A stretch of 64,000 nt of DNA, from contig CM060918.1 in assembly GCA_030737875.1 (NCBI GenBank), positions 774,064,552 through 774,128,551 on the forward strand, given 5' to 3'. Of the stretch, positions 60,282-64,000 are shown in pieces. The position numbers were made by a program, and so were the translations under genes. Each line of letters starts with the position of its first letter. The stretch's first letter is position 1. This DNA is from Allium sativum. Taxonomy: Eukaryota; Streptophyta; Magnoliopsida; Asparagales; Amaryllidaceae. The notes under the pieces were generated by a model. The model searched no databases, was not told the origin of the DNA, and saw only the letters and a list, made by a program, of their open reading frames with translations.

Positions 60282-60849
60282 GGAATTACCCTCTTGTGAT
60301 TAGAAGTGCAATCAACATTTATCTTATTCATCTTGCCTACCTTTTCATGCATGCTTATGTACAGTCATTTCTTACTTTCCAGTTTATGTTCCTATCCTGT
60401 TACTTTAATGATTATATTGTTAAAGTTACTGGACTCTCCAGACTAATGTCTGACCTAGTTTGTTTCTCCTCCTTTCTTCCGTCCCCCCCCCCCCCCAAGG
60501 TTCTCAGGGAGGAAATACTCAAGCTTAGTTCAGATGTCTCTTTCTTCCAACTTGAAGTTGAAAGATGTATTGCTTGGCTTTGATTCTTCTTATGGCATTT
60601 TCTGTTGGGGTTATGGCTTTAAAATTATGTACTCTAAAGGCTTTTGTACAAGACTGATATTATGTACTTGTTTTTGTTGTTTTGAAGGTGTAACCAAACC
60701 TATTTCTTTTTCCGCTGCAATAAAGTTGTGAATTTTTCAAGTACTACTTTATCCATCTTGTAATATTTCGTTCTGTTTACTTATAACGCTCCAGGAAACA
60801 TAATGCATTCCCTTTGTGAGTGACATTAACGGACGTTGGGTGTTACACT

Positions 60850-60861
60850 TGGTATCAGAGC
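60850..60861 (+). other. Primer-binding site of element H (tRNA-iMet)
   Basis: TGGTATCAGAGC, two bases after the LTR. Confidence 0.95.
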
Positions 60862-60888
60862 TAAAGGTTACCAGAACAGATAAAAGAT

Positions 60889-60907
60889 TTTGAAAACCGT
60901 TTTCAAA
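60889..60907 (+). other. 9-bp stem-loop 27 nt downstream of the H primer-binding site
   Basis: TTTGAAAAC and GTTTTCAAA around a single C. Same place and same core as in element F. Confidence 0.65.
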
Positions 60908-60961
60908 CGCATTTTTATAAAGAAGTGTTTTCAAAAACATGTTTTAAAGAAGGGGTTTTCA

Positions 60962-61500
60962 ATAGAAAGGTTTAATATGAAAAAACATAATCCTAAAAGC
61001 CATATATCTTTCTTCGATTCTTTGTTTCGAATCTCTTCCTTCTTGAGTCTCTTTGCCTGCGTGTAGATGATTTTTCTAAGTTATGTAAGGACTTTCGTGC
61101 GATGGGCGGAAAACCGTTTTCATAGGACTGAGACGTTTGTCGAAGCTAGAATTGGCTCAAGGAAGTGGAGGACTCATTTGGTATCTTTGAGATAGACGAT
61201 GGAAGGAAGGTTCAGCTAGTTGCTTGGTCGATGAGGGAGTTTAGGCTAAGGAGCACAACCCAAGGATGAAGAATTTGTTGATATAGCTTTAATCCATGAA
61301 AAAGGTAAAGGAGGAAGTAGAAAGAATAATTAACCCCATGACAAAAGAAGGTGTCTTATTTGAGGTATAACGGGCCATGTAATTAAGGACTGCAGGAAGA
61401 AGAAGAAGCCTGGTTGTTTCATTGCTATGAGGCAGGACATCTGATTAAAGACTGTATGAGGAGGCAAGGACAAGGGCAAGGGCAGATGACATGACCTACT
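60962..61500 (+). pseudogene. gag: gag remnant of chromovirus H
   Basis: The capsid N terminus is recognisable (DFRAMGGKPFS, NWLKEVEDSFGIFEIDDGRK, VQLVAWSMREF), related to gag of F. It then breaks off: most of the capsid core is deleted, and the next recognisable part is the nucleocapsid. There the zinc knuckle CYEAGHLIKDC (61423-61455) keeps the last three CCHC ligands, and the first Cys (61415-61417) is one base out of frame. Length is about 540 bp where a full gag needs over 1 kb. Gag would coat and package the RNA. This copy cannot make it because of deletion, stops and frameshifts. Confidence 0.8.
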
Positions 61501-61524
61501 TCTGGAGGATAGGTTCATGCTCTC

Positions 61525-61824
61525 ATGGCACCAGGACAGGAAAGAAACAGAAACATTTTTGTTGAAAGTTTGATTTTCCTTTTTGATCATCCTGTTCGAA
61601 CTTTGTTTGATTCTGGCACTTCGCATTCGTTCATATCTGCTTTGTTAATTGAAACACTGCACCTAAATACAAGTCTAGTTGTGGATCCCATTGTAGTCTC
61701 AAATCTTATTGGTGGTTCAGCTCATTTATCTATGGTTTGTCGGGATTTGAGAATGTCTATCTTGGGCATTGGGTTTGAATGCAGCGCCTTCATTCTTGGT
61801 TTCACTGCTATAGCTTGGTTCTAG
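61525..61824 (+). pseudogene. pol: Aspartic protease domain of chromovirus H
   Basis: A 99-codon open frame contains VRTLFDSGTSHSFISALL, in which DSG is the catalytic aspartate motif of the retropepsin-like protease (gag-asp_proteas family). The frame then shifts; the C-terminal LGMDWLARHGAILDC that ends this domain in plant gypsy elements is read in the next frame from 61779. The protease would mature the Gag-Pol polyprotein. The catalytic residues are present, but the domain is split by the frameshift and there is no upstream Gag to join to. Confidence 0.88.
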
Positions 61825-62580
61825 GGATGGATTGGCTAGCCAGGCATGGTGCCATCCTAGATTGTGAAAAAAGGGTAGTTAGACTGTTAACTCGTTGTGG
61901 AAGAACGCTTGATATTTCTTTTGACCCTAGAGGTCCGGTGATGCTTAGCTACCTAGAATCTCTTAATGCATCCATCAATGATTTGGAATCTATTCATGTA
62001 GTCCGTGAGTATGGTGATGTCTTTGATGAGGTTCGGGGTTTAACCCAAAGGCGCAAGATAGACCTCCGTATATATTTAGTAGATAATGCAAAGCTAGTTG
62101 CATTACCAATGCGCCACATGGCTCCGAGAGAGAGGAGGGAACTCAGTAAGCAAGTAGGGGAGCTACTTAAGGAAGGGTTCATAAGAAGAAGTATTTCGGA
62201 ATGGAGTGCTCTAGTTGCTTTTGCTACGAAGGTTGATGGTTCGCTTAGATTGTGTGTGGACTATAGGGAGCTGGACAAGCTCACCAAGAAGAACATACAC
62301 CCATTGCCGAGGATAGATGACTTGTTCGATCAGTTGGTTGGTGCTTCGGTTTTCTCGCAGTTGGATTTAGCTACAGGATTTCATCAGCTAAGGGTGGCTG
62401 AGGATAGCATAGATAAGACTGCATTTAGGACTCCTGACGGTTTCTTCGAGCGCCTCGTCATGCCTTTTTCGTTTAACAAATGCACCCGCCTATTTCGTAG
62501 ACTTGATGAGTAGGGTGTTTACGGAGTTTCTAAACAAGTTTGTGGTAGTCTTTATAGATTATATTTTGACTTTCTCTAGA
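61779..62580 (+). pseudogene. pol: Reverse transcriptase of chromovirus H
   Basis: An open frame of 244 codons covers LGMDWLARHGAILDC, VVREYGDVFDEVRGL, LPMRHMAPRERRELSKQV, LLKEGFIRRS.SEWSA, DGSLRLCVDYRELDKLTKKN, HPLPRIDDLFDQLVGA, FSQLDLATGFHQLRV and KTAFRTPDG. These are the ordered motifs of the Ty3/gypsy RT (RVT_1 fingers and palm). The first catalytic aspartate (SQLDL) is present. A frameshift near 62480 ends the frame, and the downstream active site is read as FIDYILTFS (62550-62576) where FIDDIL is expected, so one catalytic Asp is a Tyr. It is inactive. Confidence 0.93.
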
Positions 62581-62589
62581 AGCGAGGAA

Positions 62590-62935
62590 TAGCATGCCCT
62601 ATATCTATGGAAGTCTTAAAGACCATCGAGCGCATTAACTCAAAGCTAAGTTCTCCAAATGTCATTCTTGGAGGAAAGAACTTGGGTTCTTAGGACACGT
62701 GGTCTCTAAGGAAGGGATAGCAGTGGACCTTACGAAGGTAGTGGCAATCCAAGATTGGAAGGTTCCTAGAAAAGCAACATAATTAAGAAGTTGTCTAGGG
62801 TTGGCGGGCTACTATAGGAAGCTCGTTAAGGACTTTGCGAAGATATTAGCCCCGGTTTTGACTTTGCTAGATGGGAGCAAACCGTTCACAGTATATACCG
62901 GTGCTTGCGGGACAAGGCTTGAAGCAGTTTTCGAT
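62590..62935 (+). pseudogene. pol: RT thumb / RNase H start of chromovirus H
   Basis: In shifting frames: [74 protein letters not shown]. This is the RT connection ([19 protein letters not shown]) leading into RNase H. The sequence then jumps directly to integrase, so nearly all of RNase H and the integrase core are deleted. Confidence 0.85.
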
Positions 62936-62984
62936 GCAAAAGGAAAAGGTGACATGCAAAAGGAGGTAGGCACGTAGCTATGTT

Positions 62985-63770
62985 TGAGGATCGCGTATCG
63001 TCCACAGACGGATGGACAACAGAAAGGGTGAATAAAATCCGTGAAGATCTTTTTTGAGGTTATGTATCCTAGGTTTTGGAGGGACATGAGAAGAGCACCT
63101 TCCATTTGTGGAGTTCGCTTATAACAACAGCTATTAAGCTAGTATTAGGGTTTTTAAGGATGACTGCATGGATCATCAACTTGTTGGTGGGAGTCTACGG
63201 ATAAGATTTTTCCTGGACCCAAGATGATTAGAGAGAAACTTCGGAAATTTCGAAGATGAACGAAGACGATACAGGATCGGCAAAAGTCAAATGCTGACAA
63301 GAGACAGACCGATCTTGAGTTTGATGTTGGGGACATGGTTTTTGTCAAAGTGTCACCATTGAGGAACGTAGTTTGCTTTGGAGCTGCAGGGAAATTAGCA
63401 CCAAGGTTTGTAGGACCCTTTCCCATTATAGAGAGGATTGGACAGATGGTGTAAAGAGTGAAGTTGCCGGAGAAGCTTAGTAGTGTTCATGACGTGTTTC
63501 ACATGTCGTATTTGCAGAAGTGTTTACATGATACCGCGGAAGTAGTGGAGCCGACCATGCTTAGAGAAGTGGAGGTGGAGCGAGATGCCACAATTAGACA
63601 AGCTCCTACATGCATCCTTTGATCGGAGATCAAGAAGTTACACAACCGAGAGGTCAAGTTGGTCAAAGTGCAATGGGAAGATGATCAAGGAGACGCGACT
63701 TGGGAGACGAAAGACAAGATGTATATGATGTACCCTTTCCTTTTATGGGGATATGTTCTTAACTTCTCCC
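62985..63770 (+). pseudogene. pol: Integrase C terminus with chromodomain-like end (chromovirus H)
   Basis: It starts at RIAYRPQTDGQQ, the conserved end of the integrase core, and continues in mixed frames with MIRGKLRKFRR, DLEFDVGDMVFVKVSPLRNV, AGKLAPRFVGPFPIIERIG, LSSVHDVFHMSYLQKCL and REVKLVKVQWEDDQGDATWE before MYMMYPF. The last part is the degenerate chromodomain (VQW....ATWE) of Tekay/Del-type plant chromoviruses, which directs integration to heterochromatin. The D,D-35-E catalytic core is missing and several stops occur. The 3' end of the element (polypurine tract, 3' LTR) is not reached by 64000. Confidence 0.85.
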
Positions 63771-64000
63771 TTTTCTACCGCTTTGTTTATACTGGTTCTG
63801 TCGTTTAGTATGTCCTCTCGTTTACATCCTCGATATTTAGATAGGAAAATCCTATGGTTGTAAACATGTGTTTGAGATATTTTATGTTTGGTGGATGCAA
63901 GTGGATGCAAGTGGATGCAAGTGTTTGCTAGTGGTTGCTCGTGGATGCATTTACACGCACATTAGGCACTAGATCGGCTCAATCACTTTCATATTGCATA
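63771..64000 (+). other. 3' flank of chromovirus H pol
   Basis: Non-coding. At 63891-63950 there are about six imperfect 10-bp units GTGGATGCAA. No polypurine tract or LTR start is seen before the edge. Confidence 0.6.

Larger units (their letters stand above)
57442..60847 (+). mobile_element. Element H: Ty3/gypsy chromovirus 5' LTR, 3406 bp
   Basis: It runs from TGTAACACCCCGTAATTTT to GGACGTTGGGTGTTACA and is followed after two bases by a perfect primer-binding site. Contents are the GTCGAC cluster, a long A/T-rich middle, a poly-C run (60483-60496) and a GGTGCGGTGTA triplication (60230-60280). The flank AATGT (57437-57441) is the presumed TSD; its partner lies outside. Confidence 0.92.

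Overview
This window is a repeat-dense, intergenic piece of a flowering-plant nuclear genome. I found no intact host gene, tRNA or rRNA. Every coding trace I can identify belongs to a decayed LTR retrotransposon (Ty3/gypsy chromovirus of Tekay/Del type, Ty3/gypsy Tat type, Ty1/copia). The plant assignment rests on initiator-tRNA-Met primer-binding sites, TG...CA long terminal repeats (LTRs) with 5-bp target-site duplications (TSDs), AAACCCTAG-type leaders and the nested-insertion layout. The species cannot be told.

Layout. 1-16583 is a co-oriented nest on the minus strand: LTR A (1-4680) sits in the internal region of gypsy E (LTR 4968-9176), E sits in the internal region of chromovirus-like F (gag 9584-10197, LTR 10376-12814), and F sits in the pol region of Tat element G (coding remnants 12815-15745, LTR 15752-16583). 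16584-18733 holds unclassified retroelement sequence and an LTR (J). Element C (18734-37439, plus strand), flanked by a perfect ACCAC TSD, lies inside the J LTR. From 39122 to the end lies copia element I (minus strand; LTR 39122-40438, RNase H 57044-57441). I is broken by element B (40465-55898, minus strand), which itself carries a nested solo LTR D (about 45910-47725). I is broken again by chromovirus H (57442 to beyond the window, plus strand).

The main result is that A, B, C and D are one family of coding-free retrotransposons with giant LTRs (about 6 kb) and a tiny internal region (399 bp in C, 1041 bp in B). The internal region keeps a primer-binding site, a polypurine tract, the last bases of a Tekay/Del-type pol 3' flank, and an array of 39-nt hairpins whose stems show compensatory changes between repeats. 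That is a candidate RNA packaging or dimerisation signal.

Element C has three LTRs and two internal regions (LTR-int-LTR-int-LTR). Its middle LTR is a chimera: its 5' half matches LTR3 and its 3' half matches LTR1. This is the pattern expected from one unequal crossover between the two LTRs of a single insertion, and the switch can be narrowed to roughly 27.85-28.47 kb. The subfamilies also differ in the GC-rich transcribed-leader-like segment inside the LTR, each ending at a good splice-donor consensus.

All alignments were done by eye. Boundaries set by TG/CA ends, PBS, PPT and TSD are firm; those inside decayed remnants are approximate.
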